Below the pieces are notes generated by a model, which saw only the letters and a list, made by a program, of their open reading frames with translations, did no database searches and was not told the origin of the DNA. Source: Budorcas taxicolor (lineage: Eukaryota > Chordata > Mammalia > Artiodactyla > Bovidae). Taken from it: DNA of 64,000 nt. The stretch lies in assembly GCF_023091745.1 (NCBI RefSeq), contig NW_026292698.1, positions 124,001 to 188,000 on the forward strand, written 5' to 3'. The position numbers were made by a program, and so were the translations under genes. Positions 63,436 to 64,000 of this stretch are shown here, in pieces (positions within the stretch are counted from its first letter, which is position 1; the number at the start of each line of letters is the position of its first letter).

Positions 63436-64000
63436 TTGGTGCAAATCAAGAAGTTCCCCGACATACCCGTCTCCTCTCGAGAGGAATCACGAGAGTCCCG
63501 CCCACATCCAGAGGAGCCCCGTTTCTGCCTCGTAGCTCGAGATGAGGGATCCTTTCGCTGCTTCTTCGGAAAGAGTTCCCGGCGTTCCCGTCGCATCTCA
63601 AGAGGAGGCCCTCTCAACAGGAACGGCGAGAGGAACTCCAGGGTCGTGCCACCATTCCAAGAGTCCCCCAGATGTCTCAGTCCATTCCAGAGGAACCTCT
63701 TTTCCCTTCACCGGCTCGTCTTTCACGCCGAGGATCGACTCACACCAGGGTGGCACGTGGCCAGGCCTGTGGGAAAGCCTCGTGGGAAAGCCTCGAGGGA
63801 CATCGTCGAGGGAAAGCCACAGATCCCTTGATCCATGTGACAGGAAGCGTGACACTCCTGCTGCAGCTCGGGAGGAAAGCGCACGTGCATGCCCCCACTC
63901 GAGACGAGGCCTGACTCCCCTGGGGAGACTCAGAAGCACCCCAAGATCCATGGCAACACTGGAGAGGAATCCTCAGGTTCCGGCCCCGACTCCACACAAG
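63436..64000. repeat. Partial H unit at right edge
   Basis: The first 565 bp of an H unit, with TTTCGCTGC, ACCAGGGTGGCACG and GGCCAGGCCTG. It would begin a further H-I-B repeat. A private CATCGTCGAGG near 63802 replaces CATCCTCGAGG. The array continues beyond the window. Confidence 0.9.

Larger units (their letters stand above)
1..64000. repeat. Ruminant satellite I-like tandem array
   Basis: The sequence repeats itself end to end with a period near 800-816 bp. The anchor TTGGTGCAAATC or a one-base variant recurs 79 times, from position 237 to 63436, always on the given strand. No interval between anchors departs from 789-817 bp, so there is no room for an inserted mobile element or gene. 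Unit length, CTCGAG-rich subrepeats about 31 bp apart and high CpG density fit the bovid 1.714/1.715 satellite I family, which forms centromeric and pericentromeric heterochromatin; sheep and goat units are about 816-820 bp. The tandem structure is seen directly. The family name is inferred from length and character. Cervid satellite I is the closest alternative. Confidence 0.97.

Noticed and set aside
1..64000. CRISPR array or bacterial repeat system
   Set aside because: The direct repeats are not separated by unique spacers; the whole 800 bp unit repeats. Composition and organisation are those of a eukaryotic satellite.

Overview
The whole 64 kb is satellite DNA. I find no gene that I can support, no RNA gene, no transposon insertion and no unique sequence. 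The window is one uninterrupted head-to-tail array of a GC- and CpG-rich repeat unit (monomer) in a single orientation: 78 full units plus a partial unit at each edge. Units fall into discrete length classes: about 814-816 bp (canonical), 813 bp (type B), 802 bp (type A), some one- or two-base derivatives and one 789 bp deletion. A unit near 816 bp, with CTCGAG-bearing internal subrepeats spaced about 31 bp apart and high CpG density, matches what is known of the centromeric/pericentromeric satellite I of pecoran ruminants (bovid 1.714/1.715 family; sheep and goat satellite I is about 816-820 bp). The likely source is therefore a bovid, probably caprine. Cervid satellite I, also about 0.8-1 kb with 31 bp subrepeats, is the main alternative. 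The assignment rests on unit length and style, not on a database match.

Units are numbered from the first T of the anchor TTGGTGCAAATC, an arbitrary but consistent register. Layout: 1-6761, near-homogeneous canonical units. 6762-12441, a C/X dimer pattern of about 1.63 kb. 12442-18148, a D/E/F mixture, again with about 1.63 kb alternation. 18149-26263, a transition zone where types A and B first appear, with a 2441 bp-offset duplication and a block resembling the 13-20 kb zone. 26264-31925, hybrid units. 31926-39988, two copies of a five-unit higher-order repeat (HOR) of 4031-4032 bp. 39989-44003, irregular A/B hybrids. 44004-56923, eight exact 1615 bp A+B dimers, containing a 3230 bp four-unit repeat present two and a half times. 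56924-64000, a three-unit H-I-B pattern of 2442 bp with one copy shortened by one unit.

The interest is in how the array evolves. Length classes arise mainly from gain or loss of a 13 bp sub-unit. Type A and type B units recombine into recurrent hybrids, and HORs of two, three, four and five units lie side by side, as unequal exchange and local amplification would produce. The many open reading frames on both strands are by-products of a stop-poor repeat. I did not find a previously undescribed biological system. The multi-scale HOR structure and the three CACGTG palindromes in nearly every unit are what most deserve a second look.
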